Origin: Phialocephala subalpina
Taxonomy: Eukaryota > Ascomycota > Leotiomycetes > Helotiales > Mollisiaceae
Assembly (NCBI GenBank): GCA_900073065.1
Contig: FJOG01000051.1
Span: 6,997 to 70,996, forward strand
Length of the DNA stretch: 64,000 nt
Direction: 5' to 3'
Part shown: positions 1 to 13,000 of the stretch, piece after piece
How the letters are laid out: each line of letters opens with the position of its first letter
How positions within the stretch are numbered: position 1 is the stretch's first letter
Position numbers and translations under genes: made by a program
The notes under the pieces: generated by a model
Seen by the model: only the letters and a program-made list of their open reading frames with translations
Told to the model about the DNA's origin: nothing
The model's database searches: none

Positions 1-1987
1 GGGGAATAACGCGCTCTATTAGTTACTTTTGTTTTTGTTTTGATTTAGTATTTGCAAAAGTGAATTACATTAAGTTGGTATTTATAGTACTTGCGCTTGC
101 ATTGGCTCTCGAGCTCTTAGAATAGTCGTTGATTTATCGGAAGTATATAATGTAATAACGCTATTATTATCCCATATAATTAATTCTTTTGTAGAGGCAA
201 ATTATATTAAATAAAAACGCTGTGACTCTTCTTTATTAGTTGTTTCCTTTGTAATAGCCGCCTTTATTTTCTTTATCTCTTGCAATTCCGACGTCGCTAT
301 ATTACTAATTATATTATTTAATCGCATTCCTAATAAAATATTAGTAATTTTTGCATTGTACTCGTCTCGTTCGAGAATAAATTCTTGTTCGTCTACTCGA
401 ATTTGCTGGATTTGCTCGGCCAATTTAAAATCGTTAATAATTATAAGCAATTGTATTGGCGGCAAGGAAATTAGTCGCAAGCATTAAAGAATACTGTTAT
501 ATCGAGTATCGTCGCGCGAAAGAATTGGAATATCGATACTCGTCCGAAGTCCGATTTCGGGAAAAATTTCTATTGGGACGTTTGAGTGGAGAGGAGGCTT
601 ATATGCAATGAAGTTTATTGGATCGACGTATTAGTGTAAACGCTAACGCGAGCGTTAATTGCTTTCTCTTTTAATTTGCGCTATAACTTCTTTAGTAAAA
701 TATTTTCTCGGTTTATTACCAACTTTCCTTAGAGCCTAATTTAAAGATATAATAGAGCAAAGAACGGTATCAAATAACCCTTTTAAATCCTCATTTAAAA
801 AGGATAAAAAAAAACCCGAATTGGGCTAGCGCTAGTTTACCGACTCCCATGTCAACAAAACTCGATTATAATTTGGCCAATAATTATATTAAGAGAAAAA
901 GATCAAATAGTATTATATATTTACTATAAGTCTATTTATATTTGCAACTATTTCCCTTTATCTCGACAATTAATTATACTAAAAACGATTAATACTACCG
1001 AGGAAAAAACCCCGATTCGACAAGCGATAAATCTTAGTAAAATACCCCCGGATTTTCGCCAAATCGGGAAGCGCCACATTATAATACTCACCTTTGATCA
1101 ACTATATCTTCCCACCCCAACGCCTGTATAACTATGCGAGTAAGTCTGGCCTTATTCTTTAAGTATTTTGGATCGGTTACGTACCTTTACACTCCAGATC
1201 ACGTTTTGACCCTGACCCCGATCCGGGCCTTCAAGAAGAGACTCTAGTAATCGTAATTTAGTAAGGGGGACCAGTCGAAGCGACAATCGGTGGCGGGATT
1301 GAAACGATTGATAGTATGATCAACTATAGTCTTTTCTTTATTACTAAGTGATTTCTATAGGGAGAAATAGTTAAAGAAAATAATATATTAATAATAATTT
1401 TATAAACTTGCCAAGAAATTTTTTATAAATTTAAAACTATAGATTCGTCTCGCTATAGGGTGCGTCTCGGGACATAGGGATAAACGTTACGTTATAGTTT
1501 TCTTCTAAAGTATTTAACGTTTATTTTTGTATAGTAGAAAACTTTACGTATTAGAACGATTTCATGGTTTGGGAGTTTCAAATCTCTACCATATAAATAT
1601 ATAAAGTTATAATCAGTTTGCTATTATTATTTAGCTATTTCTTTATAAGGGTTCAGTTTGCAAAAAGAAAATATTATAATTATAATTATATTATCGATTA
1701 TCTTATTAATAGCGTTAAAAGCCCTTTCGGTTATTCCCCTCTACTTTATCATAACTATTGGCCTATCTCCAAATTTCGGGACCGTAATACGAAGTTCTTA
1801 TTAAGAAAGAATATAGTTCCAAAGTTTAAAGATATAAAGTAGAAAGAAACTTTTATATCGGATTTATCCAAACAAAGTAAGAAAAGGTACACAATACGCC
1901 AAGCATCTTAATAAGCGAAGGAGGTGCTTACTATTATCATATTTACAGTTACGCTAAATTAATCGTATTACAGTAAACCGACGTCCT
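1..1987. repeat. AT-rich, RIP-like decayed DNA (left block)
   Basis: Strongly AT-rich sequence dense in TpA, with stops in every frame and no ORF that I can assign. A less AT-rich patch lies near 1090-1330. The look is that of a transposable element eroded by C-to-T changes at CpA (RIP), as is common in Pezizomycotina. The element family cannot be recognised by eye. It ends against the possible LTR at 1988. Confidence 0.6.
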
Positions 1988-2158
1988 TGTTACGGCACTA
2001 GTCTGACGAACCCATGATAAAGGCTCGGTTAGGGGCACGTGACGAGATCCCAGTGCATATAGGCAGCTCACATCTCACACTCTCTCGACTTCTCTTCTTC
2101 TCTCCTTAGCTTTTTAGATCCTAGTTATTAGGCAATCTAACGTATTGTACGCTTGACA
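1988..2158 (+). mobile_element. Possible LTR of a Gypsy-type retrotransposon
   Basis: The stretch begins TGTTACGG and ends GCTTGACA, so it has TG..CA termini. It holds a CATATAG-like box followed by a CT-rich tract, the usual layout of short fungal Gypsy LTRs. No target-site duplication is visible (GTCCT before, AATCA after), so it may be one LTR of a decayed element rather than a clean solo LTR. It lies just downstream of the dead tail of the NLR gene. The call rests on termini and layout only. Confidence 0.3.
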
Positions 2159-2351
2159 AATCAATCTAACTATCCATCTTGGCCATAGTCCTTTGGACTC
2201 AAACTACAACATCCTTTTGCTCGGCCTTCTATGCAACTAAAGCTGAGCAGGATGACAAGGTATTTGGATAATCAAGTCCCAAGACACGTTTCCGTGATTA
2301 TACGCATTCTTCCATAAGTCTTATAGCTTCGGTTTCTTTGCCGGTTCCTTT
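2159..2351 (-). pseudogene. Untranslated remnant of the NLR TPR tail
   Basis: Reading on past the NLR stop in the same frame gives a recognisable final TPR unit (KGTGKETEAIRLMEECV, then SRKRVLG and a PNTLSS segment). Three in-frame stops interrupt it: TAG at 2352-2354, a TAA after EECV, and a TAG before KAEQKD. Family members usually have Trp, Gln and Trp at such places. TGG to TAG and CAA to TAA are both CpA to TpA changes on one strand, the RIP signature. The gene therefore once extended about 50 codons further. That the tail was lost by RIP rather than by ordinary mutation is inference. Confidence 0.5.
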
Positions 2352-3350
2352 CTACATAAATGCCAAATTGTTCATACTGGTCAGCGTGTTTGGATGGTCA
2401 GCACCGAGTTTCTTCTTGCGCGTCTCTATCACTTGCACTTCCAGCTCTTCGGCAGCGTCCCACCGGCCTTGCTCCCGGTACGTCGACGCTAGGTTGTCCA
2501 TGCTAGTCAGCGTGTTTGGATGGTCGGCACCGAGTTTCTTCTTGCGCGTCTCTATCACTTGCACTTCTAGCTCTTCGGCAGCGTCCCACCGGCCTTGCTC
2601 CCGGTACGTCGACGCTAGGTTGTCCATGCTAGTCAGCGTGTTTGGATGGTCGGCACCGAGTTTCTTCTTGCTTGTCTCTATCACTTGCATAAACAGCTCT
2701 TTGGCAGCGTCCCACCGGCCTTGATTCCAAAACGTCGCGGCTAGGTTGTTCATGCTAGTTAGCGTGTTTGGATGGTCGGCGCCGAGTTTCTTCTTACGCG
2801 TCTCCATTACTTGCACTTCCAGCTCTTCGGCAGCGTCCCACCGGCCTTGATTCCAAAACGTCACGGCTAGGTTGGCTATACTAGTTAGCGTGTCTGGATG
2901 GTCGGCGCCGAGTTTCTTCTTGCTCGTCTCTATTACTTGCACCTCCAGCTCTTCGGCAGCGTCCCACCGGCCTTGCTTCTGGTACGTCGACGCTAAGTTG
3001 TTTATGCTGCTTAGCGTGTTAGGATGGTCGGTGCCGAGTTTCTTCTTGAGCGTCTCTATTACTTGCACTTCTAGCTCTTCGGCAGCGTCCCACCGGCCTT
3101 GCTCCCGGTACGTCGACGCTAGGTTGGCTATGCTGGTTAGCGTGTATAGATGGTCGGCGCCGAGCTTTGTCTTGCGCGTCTCTATCACTTGCACTTGTAG
3201 CTCTTTGGCAGCGTCCCACCGGCCTTGATTCCAGTACGTCAACGAGAGGCTAACCATGCTGGTTAGCGTGTTAAGATGGTCGGCGCCGAGCTTCGTCTTG
3301 CTTGTCTCCATCACTTGCACTTGTAGCTCTTCGGCAGCGTCCCATTGCCC
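2352..3350 (-). repeat. 126-bp tandem repeat array encoding TPR units
   Basis: Seven complete 126-bp units and a final partial one lie in frame in the NLR gene, each coding 42 residues of the form GRWDAAEELEVQVIET..LGADHPNTLTS. Units differ mainly at a few positions (T/S/L before KKK; REQ, WNQ or QKQ at the unit end). Such similarity implies recent unit duplication or gene conversion, as seen in fast-evolving fungal NLR repeats. The array ends mid-unit at the premature stop. Confidence 0.9.
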
Positions 3351-5142
3351 CCTAAGCTCATACGCCAAGCCTACCATTGCCATACTGTTCAGCGTATCAT
3401 TGTGCTCTCGACCAAGAATCTTTTTTCTGACTTTCATTGCTTGAACCGACATCTTCTCCGCCTCTACGCCTTTCCCCATTTGCCACGCGTACCATGCTGC
3501 CTTGTATAGTATTGAAGCCCAGTCTCTTAATGCGTCGTCTTCATCCGGCTGCTGTGTTATTGCTGATTGCGCGTGTGGGAAAAGCGCTTGACACTTGACC
3601 CAATTCTCGTACTCTCCCGTTGGAAGCTCTGCGCAAAGATTTTTGATAAACTGTTGTTTCCACCGCTCTTGCTGCTTGCTGGCTTTAAGCCATTCTCGCG
3701 TGGCTAGCTGCACCAGTCCGTGCATTTCGAAGGTTATACCGTCCATATTAACGGAGATAAACGAATAATTTCGTAAGGCCAAGAGATCGTCTTCAAATCC
3801 ATTATTCACGCTAGACCGTGATCCATTATCTTCATCGTCATCACTATAACTAGCATCGATATCAGTATGATTGTCATCGTTATTCTCTTTCTGGTCGTAC
3901 CGCGAGTTTCTCTGCTCGTCTCGACTTCGAAGTAGAGCCTCGGGGATTCCTTGCCGGTCAAAAAAGCTCATAAGCGACAATAAATCAGCAGCTGATGGTC
4001 GTATCTCACGGATGTGGTCGAACGATATCTGCCATGTAATAATAATAGAGTTCTTCGCCTCCCGATCTCGACGGAGCTGTTCGCCCTCGTGTTCGCCCTC
4101 GTGGTTAAGAAGACTGGCTCTCTTCCGTTCGCTCTTTTGAAAGTCCTGGAGGTACTCTCGCACGGAGTAGCGCGGCGCCCTTTGAGAGATATATGCAGCA
4201 GCCTGAGCAATGGCAAGCGGCATATATTCCAGTACTGCAGCGAGCTCAACAGCGTCGTCGTGCCATCCTAGCTTCTTCTCCAAGAGTGCTAGCGCATCTG
4301 GCGCACTCATTGGTTCGATTGCGATGATATTCTTTTCATCAACCAGTGTCCGCGCGGCACTTTTGCTCCGTGTTGTTATGAGAATCGATCCATTTAGGCT
4401 TCGAGGAAGATATACTGTAAGCGGTTGCAGGTTCCCACCGCCGTCGCCTTTCGTATGGCCATCTTGACTGGTACTTTGATCCTTGATAAGGAAGCCAGCA
4501 TCATCCACATTGTCCAGTATAAGAACCCACCTCCCCTTCCTGTCGTCACGCAGCCAGTCGTGCACGAGTTGGAATATATTGGCTTGTGGATTCTGTCGCC
4601 CGGAGATCTTGACGCAGTTTGCAATTTCTCGAAAGCTCTGCTCGAATCGGGCCGCGTTGCTTGCGTGGACCCAGAAAACCCACGTCTCCGGCGACAGGTC
4701 TTGGGTACGGTACGCGTATTCGATGGCGAGTTGCGACTTGCTTCGCAGTAGTTAGCTATCTGTATTCACGAGAGCGTATGCGCTTACCCGACGCCGCCCA
4801 GGCCAACGAGCGCAGTCCGAGATCCCAAGACAGCGCATTTCTGGTGAATCTGATCAAATATCCTTCGCTCTACGAAGTCTGTGTCGCGACTGAAGGGTAT
4901 GACGATCGACGGGTTCGGTGGGGTCTCTGGTTGCTCTAGGAGGGGCTGTCATTAGCGCCGGTCAGCTCGGACCCTCGCAACTTACCAGGAGGGGCATTAA
5001 AAACAACATTGGCCGAACCGTTGATTATTCCAGCTTGGAAGCCGGCGTTGGCGTCGCCAAAAGATATTACGGATGCCATCGCAGCAGAGTGGTTTGCGAT
5101 GAGGTGTTGACAGCAGCTGTGTGTGTCAATTTCGTTCGCCAT
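2352..5142 (-). CDS. NB-ARC / tetratricopeptide (kinesin-light-chain-like) NLR protein
   Basis: Fungal STAND/NLR-type ATPase, probably in non-self recognition or regulated cell death. Three exons fit: 5142-4986, 4935-4788 and 4740-2352. The introns are 50 and 47 bp; the second holds CTAAC and splits the P-loop. Joined length is 897 codons. N-terminal residues 1-55 carry an NAGFQAGIING motif, then PETPPNPSIVIPF, a usual lead-in to the NB-ARC. P-loop GLGGVGKS is at 97-104, Walker B VLILDNVDD at 174-182, and a GSILITTRS sensor near 219. An acidic linker follows, then nine TPR units from about residue 524. The last seven full units plus a partial are nearly identical. The C-terminus is cut mid-repeat by a TAG, so the product is probably slightly truncated. 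An internal ATG at codon 22 is an alternative start. No effector domain is recognised. Confidence 0.9.
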
Positions 5143-5416
5143 TCTTCAGCCGCAAATGGCTGATACGGAAGGCCGTAGGGACCCCCTGCGTTGTGCAAAG
5201 TTGTCCTTTCGACAACAGCGCGTCAGTGAAGATGTTCATGCTCACAGCAACCACTCCCTAGAATGGCGCGGAATCTGGCAGATTCGGAGCATGTGCAGAT
5301 TCGCGATATGACCTTGAGTAATTGTCCTCCTGCTGAAATAGCTAACGTCGTAGGTTGCCGTGAGAGATCTGTGTTTGCTGCGATACAGTCAAACCTTCCG
5401 TCATGTTGGTACGAAA

Positions 5417-5461
5417 CTCACGTGACGTGTGGCGTTAAGGCTCACGTGAAGTGTGGCGTTA
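5417..5461. repeat. Two direct 21-bp copies with CACGTG cores
   Basis: Copies at 5417-5437 and 5441-5461 differ at a single base. Each contains CTCACGTGA followed by GTGTGGCGTTA. They lie about 280 bp upstream of the NLR start codon. CACGTG is an E-box palindrome bound by bHLH factors. A role in NLR expression is only possible, not shown. Confidence 0.55.
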
Positions 5462-5597
5462 TTCTAGAAGTTTCCATGAGCAGCCACCGCTATCAAGGGC
5501 AAGGGGAAACGTGGTCGGAAAAGTTTTTCGAGGGAACAGCACGTGACGAGGTCAGTGTTTCCTATAGGCAAGTAAGCCATGATATTGTCTGTGCCAG

Positions 5598-5640
5598 GTC
5601 TGCCTAGATAGGCAGACATGTGACTAGGCAGACATGTGAC
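5598..5640. repeat. Perfect palindrome overlapping a 16-bp tandem duplication
   Basis: GTCTGCCTA and TAGGCAGAC form a perfect 9-bp inverted repeat around GA (5598-5617). The right arm is the start of a 16-bp unit, TAGGCAGACATGTGAC, present twice head to tail (5609-5624 and 5625-5640). A TATATATA-like run follows at about 5645. It could be a small regulatory site or a transposon footprint. Confidence 0.6.
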
Positions 5641-7099
5641 TGAAGTATATATATACATAGAAGGTTATCTCCTAATAGAACACACTTGAAGAAACACATA
5701 ACAAGTCGGAAGCGTAAGAGTGCTGCGCAAGAGGCAGATAAGCCAGAGCCAGAAGTGGCGCGGATAATCGATGCGCCAGTGCTATGGAAGGCACCAATTG
5801 AGCGGATGATATGAGACTGTTGCACGAAAGAATAGAGAATTGTTTCTCATTTCCTTTAGTTCGGATTTGGTTTCTGGAGGCAGGAGTGATATTATACAAT
5901 CGGATACAGTATAATTAATGTTCGTAGTATTCTAGACGCAATAGAGGAAGATGGAGTTATGGTTCGCCTGCAAGTCATTAGCAAGCAGTCTTTGTGTCGA
6001 GGCCAGACTCTTAACTCAAATCTTTGACACCAGTTCACAGCTGCGTCTCGAGGAGTGTTCCACCTCCTGCCAGATTTGTCTGCCCGGAGCCGTACGAAGC
6101 TAGTGAAAACATCGTGCCTGCTACGAGTTGATTCCGCTAGCAAACGTAACGATCTCGCGAACAAGACGAAAGCATGTTTCGTCTGAGAAGTCTACACTAC
6201 CCCGGCCTGCTTGTTGCCTGACGTAGTCCATTTCAACCCTCTACACCCTCGCCAGCTCGCGACGTCCTACCCATGTGTGTGTGTGTGGTGTGTCCGTACG
6301 TCTGCACGGTGCACAGCCGTCTTGTACAGGTGTAGCCAGAAGTTCGACTTCCGTTTTCTCTGCGTAGGCAGTACTGCGTGAATGGTTGGTACCTTGAAAT
6401 ATCTTCGTTAGAACTGCTGCTTCCGCTGCCTAACTTCATTGATACTGACCTAAAGTGGTAGGATGATCCTAGGTAGCTGTTCCTCTTCTATTTGGTAATT
6501 CTGGCATATCTCGTAAGGGATACGCTCTGTGATCCAGAACGGCCGAGAGATTTTGACCCACCTGCCCGTCAACCATACGCTTGCAACGGTCGCAGGCTTC
6601 GGGTACCTCCAGCTACTGTTGGCCTTTATGCCTAAGGCTTTAAAATGAAATTACAGCGTAAATGATGGGACGTGCGGGGTCGTTTCGCTCTAACCCAAAT
6701 ATCGTTAGACACCTCCACTCAAGGTATAGATCCGCGTGGCGATCATGCATGAATTTGCGCGCCACAGTAGCCACAAGGCTGATAACGGTTTCCTACATAG
6801 ATGTGAGGCCTTAGAGGTCAGATAAGACCGCTTTACAAGTATTAGGGATGGTAAGAGCTCGGTGGTAGAGCTGTGGTAAAAGAAGTCTATTATGCTACAA
6901 AAGGAGACTCTTTGCAAATCAGGCGTGAAAGCGATGATACGAACGTAATTTTCTAGTAGGAGGGGTTCAAAGTATCCGAGAGTAGCCACGGAATATAACT
7001 TATAAGAAAATATAGAAGATATTAAGGTGTGCACAGATTTTAAGATACTTGAAGTCAAAGTACTTATCATTTTTCCCGGCACGTAGGGTTTTCCGCTAC

Positions 7100-10000
7100 G
7101 CAGGGATGGACGTTACTAATCATAGGACTTTAGATCACGTGGTTTTGAAAGGTATAATATTTCACAAAATATTTCTTTATTATCATTGAAACGAAATGCA
7201 ATATAGCTTATTATAAGCTAATCATTTTTATGTTATGTTTTCTTATTACTTTTTTCTTCGATATTTTATAAGTTTATCCAAAGTATTTATCGATAAACGA
7301 ATACTTTATATTATAATTGCTTATAAAATCGGTTTTATCGCCTTTCTATTATCTTAGTTAGTAGTTATTGGCTCAAAATGGACCTGATAATACTTAAGAG
7401 TAAACGCCTTTATGAGATATTCCGACTAGTGATAATATATATACTTATAAACGATATTTTTATTTTTATCTTTTTTTTATTGTATATTATAATCTAAGGT
7501 ATGAAATTTCCATTTGAATCTCTTTTTTGAGGTAAGTTTTGTATTTGGTTTTAGTATATATTTTAATTTGATATCCTCGTTAATATAAAGAATTCTTTGA
7601 AGTTAATTAAAATAATTTGAATAGTAAAAAAGTATTAAAATATAGTAAAAGGGAATATAATAAAGGAAATAATAAGAGATTACTCGAATATAAATTATTT
7701 TATTTAAGTTTAAAGAATATCAAAGGAATATTTCAAGGAATACTTATATTAAATTAGGCGATATTAATTTATTAGCTTGAATTGGATATTAACTTTAAAC
7801 GATTAAACTTTATTAAAATTAATTATTAATTGAAATTAATTGGTTAATTAGAAGATAAAGTGTGGCTAATTAGTAGGCTATAATTAAATCGCGAAATCTG
7901 GAAAGCAAAAATCAAATGTTTAATGGTAAATAAAACAAAATGAAGTTACTTTGCCTAAATAATATTAAAGAAGTAATAGATCAAATAAATTTACTAGAAA
8001 TACAAGAAAATTATTCTATTTTAAGGTATTAATTTTTTCATTAGGATGATAAGGGTTATACTTCGGTTTTACGCTACTTACCAATTTGCTATATAATTCG
8101 AAGAAGACTTCACTTACTACTAGTATTAACGGTTATTACTTGCGATAAACCCTCGGCAAGCCCAATTGATAGTAGTTATAACGGAGAAAGATTATCTCAC
8201 TTCGATACTTCTCGAAGTTCTCTTCGAGATTATTTCCTACTTTCTTTTCTCAAGTTGCATTTTACTTCTCGTTAAAGTCTATTATAGTTTGCGTTAATAT
8301 ATTAGGCAAAATACGACTCGAATTTATAATTCTTTTATTTATTATCGTTTCCATAGTAAATTTAAAACCTTGTAATCTATTATAATCGATAGATAGCTCG
8401 TCCTTATATATTATTACATGAAGCAAAAAGATAATATATGGAAAGGTTATATATTAAGATTTTAATCGATAATATCCGGTTCGCAATACTTATAGTCCTT
8501 AGAGAAATGAGCCCTTTATATCCAAATGCATTCGAAGATATTTATAAATCCAAAAGGGGAAGTTAATACTAATACACTCGAACTTGAGGTTAGATATCGT
8601 ATTGTGAGAAGGTTCCTAATAGATTAAAGGATTCTTCTTTTGGATAAATACAAAGGTATTCCATTATGAAATAGTTATTATTATTTAATAACATTTTTAT
8701 TTTATTTTATCGTAGAGAAATATACCTATACAAAGTTCTTTAGCCAATCCTAGGTTTCTTATCTACTAATAAGCTTTCTATTATAATTGAGAGGGAGTAC
8801 GAGATTACGTTTAAAGGAGATCAAGAACCGAGTAATATTAGTAATTTTCGATATCCAATATTATATTTCTTTAACTTATATTTGGCTTATATATATAGAA
8901 TTAGAATAGTTTTTAAAAAGGAATTATATTAGAGAGTAATAATTTTTGATTAAAAGAATATAAAAATAAGTAAAGCTATTTATCTTTTTAATAGTAAATA
9001 AAGTTGGAAATCTAAAACTTAGAATTATTCTCTATTTTTCTTTTCTATTATTTATTTTCACAAATGGATTTTGAAAGCGTAATAAAATTAATACGAATAA
9101 AGCCGGGTTAAATAATATACGAAAGGTTTTTACCACCTTGGTTATCTAAAGAATAATAGCGAAAATATTAGCTTAGCTCAAGTTGTCTTTTTTTAAAGCT
9201 CGTTTCTAAACTTATCTTAATTTAATACTTCGATTATATTCAAGTGACTTCTTCGTTTTTTTCTTAGTAGCGCAAGTTAATTCAAAGAATAATAAGTTTA
9301 TTATTTTGAGCTCTATTTAATTAGCCTTATTCTCCTCTCCTTTATTTCTCTCTTCTAATATTTTCTACTCTTGAGATTTTTCGGGAATTATCGAGAGTAT
9401 TTATTACGCTTTGCGATTCCCCTCTTTATCGCTAGTCTCAATAATAGTCTTAAGAATTAATATAAAAACTATAACCGTAATAAGATTATGGTTTTCGATC
9501 GTACTCTTTTGAAGAGTTTTTAATTAGCCTTGTTTAAATACTAAACTATTCAAAAGTTATAATATTTTTTTTTAAATACTATAAATATTCTTTACTCGGA
9601 GCCTTATATTGGCAAATAATTACAATAGTTCTTTATCAACTTGTATATCGAAAGAACAATATACTACTAACTCTTATTGGGCCTCTTTATTAACAAAAGT
9701 AACCTTCGAAAAGTTTATAAAAGTGAAAGTAACCCGGGTATTATAAATGGTAATAAAGTTTATGCGATCTTAGAGTTTCTTAGTAATTATACTAGTATTA
9801 TAAGATAAAGGCAATGAAATTAGCTTGTTAGTTAATATATTACCGTAGGGGTCCGAATTAAATCGAAAGAGTTTAGTAGTATTATCTTCGTCAAGGAAAC
9901 TCTAATCGAAGTTCGGATTAGAATATAAGAATGAAATCGATCTATAATTCAATGCGTTATTATCGTTACAAGTGGTTAAGTCCGCCTTTACTAGGGTGAA

Positions 10001-13000
10001 TGGAACGATAAAATCAGGAGATAGAATATTATATCGTGCGATTAATTGGTAATATAATGCCTTGGTATTATCGCAAGTTACTTCTATTTATTGAAAATTA
10101 TAAGGAAAAAGAATAATAAGTTAAGACTTCTCTAAAAAGCTCAAGGCGCTTATAAGCGTAATATAATTACGGAATATAAACGGTTTATTGGTTTTGTCGC
10201 TTTCATAAACTTTTTGTAGCGCGTCAAGCGGGCCGCAATATAAGGAGGCAATTTATTCAATAAAAATTACTTTACTATCTAATTAACGTATTATATTCTC
10301 TCGATTTACTAAAGTTAAACTGATATTAATATAATTTTCGGTAGTTAATTTATAGGATTTAATGCTCGCTATATATTGGTTATAAATAGCCTATGAAAAT
10401 TGATCTTAGATTCTAATGCTTAGTATTATTTGAAATTCCTTGTATAAGATAAGATTTATCGCTTTTTCCTTCGCGTATATATCGCTTTCGTAAAAGTTTA
10501 TTATATATTTTAGTAAAGTGAGAATTAGCTCCTTGCTAATAGTATATAGCGAAGTAGCGTCCTTTATTTCTAAATCCATAAGATTTATAATCTAATAAAA
10601 ATAAGATTAAAGAATTTTATTTTGAATAAAAAGAATAATTATATTATAATTTCTCTAAAAATATATATTTTAAAATATTCTTACGAAAGTTTATATTACG
10701 ATATCTTTATTTTTATAACTCGGTATTATTAAAATAAAGAAATATAATAGTATTTCGGGTTATATAAATTGGTAATATTATTATATTCTATTAATTATAA
10801 AACTTCGACTATTTAATAATTAATTATATAATTTATTACATTATAATAAAGTTAGGTTATAAGCCAATAAAAATTGCTATTTAAATACTCTTGGTAGAAA
10901 GTAAAGTAATTTATTAGAATTGAAATTTGGAGATTCACTCAAAAAAAAAATATAAAATAGGGACCAATTTTAGAGGTTTATTATAAATGACCCTCTATGA
11001 ATATTACGTGACTTATAATACAAAATAGCTTTATTCTTAATGCAACGAATGAATTATAAAATTAGTTATATAATATAATAATACTGGAAATAGTATATGG
11101 CTATTTATATAATTTTACGATTATTTATTACCTTGGGATAATATATAAGTACTTGCAATTACAATCTAGCCTTTTGCAATTCATTAATTAGTATATCTAA
11201 TAAAAGCTTAAGTTTTCGACCATATAAATCTATGCGCTAATAGGCTTTAATATTATTCTAATACTTTGATTTTCGTTTCTCATTTTTAAATACCAATTCT
11301 AAATGAAATTCAAATTCAAAAAAATAAACCTTTATATTAAAAAGATTTTATTATAACTTTCGAGTTTTTTTACTTATTTTCTAATTAATATATATTATAT
11401 TATAATTAGTAAAATAAATTAATAACTACGTTAAACTTATTTAAAACTATAATATTACTTAATATATTTTTAATAATTATATAAATTTCTTTTTCTATAT
11501 CAAATTTTATATAAATCAATTATAATTCGAGAATTTAAATAAATTAAATCGTAAATAAGATTAGAAATATCTTTACTTATATTATATAATGATAATCCAT
11601 GAAAATATAATTCTATTATATTTTTATAAATTGTATTATTGTTAATCTCCTAGAAGAGAAATATACGGTAGTAATTAATCCTTTATATATAATATTCTTC
11701 CAAAGTTTAATAAGCGTAAAGTAATATTCCAATAATCCCAATCCCATTAGCAAAGAGTAAAACTATACTATACGTTCTCAATTGGATTTCTTTGCTATAA
11801 GAACTATCGACCAAAGCGAGTATCTCGCGATCTAAGCTCCCTTTGCTCGCGAGTATCGCCGTGAGCTCTTTTCTCTCCCTAATTATTAGGCGGATAACTA
11901 TATTACTATTAATAAGCTCGTACGATAAAAGGGCAAAAGAATACTACTATAAAATAGAATTTCTATTCAAAAAAAGTATATAAATCTTAATATATTAGCC
12001 ACCTTGAAATCCTAGGGCCTTAAAAGTATAATAAATAAAATCATAATTTTATTATCCTTTTTATTATTATTCGAGCAAGTTTGCTTCTATTCCTCAGATT
12101 CCGGTATAGGATTCTAAAGAGCCAAAAACACCGCGTGATTATCAAAATACCAATGGTACTTAATAAGTATATAAAAAGAATTTTATTCCATTTTTCTTTT
12201 CTAGTATAAATCTAAACCATTATTATAATCACGGCTATTAAGAACTAATAAATAATTATAAAGACCTCGTAATAACGATTAATAAGAATAGCAAATAATA
12301 ATAAAAGTATAATAATAATAATTGAAAATACTTATTATACTAATTAGATTACATTTGCAATAAAATAATATAAGATAAATTATTTAAATTATTATCTAAG
12401 AAATAATATCTATTTTCTTTATCTTTAAAATAATAATAATAATTAAATATACTAAAGCCTTAATAATCGAGATTCCAATTACTTAATAATAAATACGATT
12501 ATAATCCGATAATAAAAGATTATTACTTTTGTATAAAAAGTTTATATAATATTTAAAAGTTAGAAATGCGAAGTTTATATTTAATATTAATTTAAATCGA
12601 TATATTAAAGTTTATGCGCTATAAATATTAACGTTAATACAAAGTGTATTTGCTATTAAAATAGCAAATATTAAGAATACTTTTAAGTATATTATTTTTT
12701 TAAAAGTAAATATATATTTGTAAAAACCATATTTATATTTGTGGATTAGGCTCAAAATATATTTCACGGCCTATATAATAATCGGGAGCGCGATAAATAC
12801 TTTTGAGAAAATTATATAATATTAATTAATATTTATTTTTCTTTTATTATTTAAAAAACTTTCAAACAAAAGACAAATATCAATTAAAGATCAATAGGAA
12901 AAATAGATTACTTTTATTTTCTATTCCGAATTACATTAGTTCTAAAGTAAATATAAATGTAAAAGTAATTAACAATTTAATCCTAGGAAATTAAAAGTGC

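Larger units (their letters stand above)
5143..7100. other. Intergenic region, no confident gene
   Basis: Composition is near normal and stops are frequent on both strands. ORFs up to 125 codons (7082-6705, minus) resemble nothing known to me and have no convincing start or splice context. A short GT-rich tract lies at about 6274-6292. The proximal part (5143-5560) should hold the NLR promoter. It has several CACGTG/CGTGAC words and the small repeats listed separately. Confidence 0.5.

Noticed and set aside
2338..3444. Plus-strand open frames of 60-130 codons with repeated Ser-rich protein
   Set aside because: They are the antisense shadow of the TPR array; the minus frame has the recognisable TPR consensus and continues into NB-ARC.
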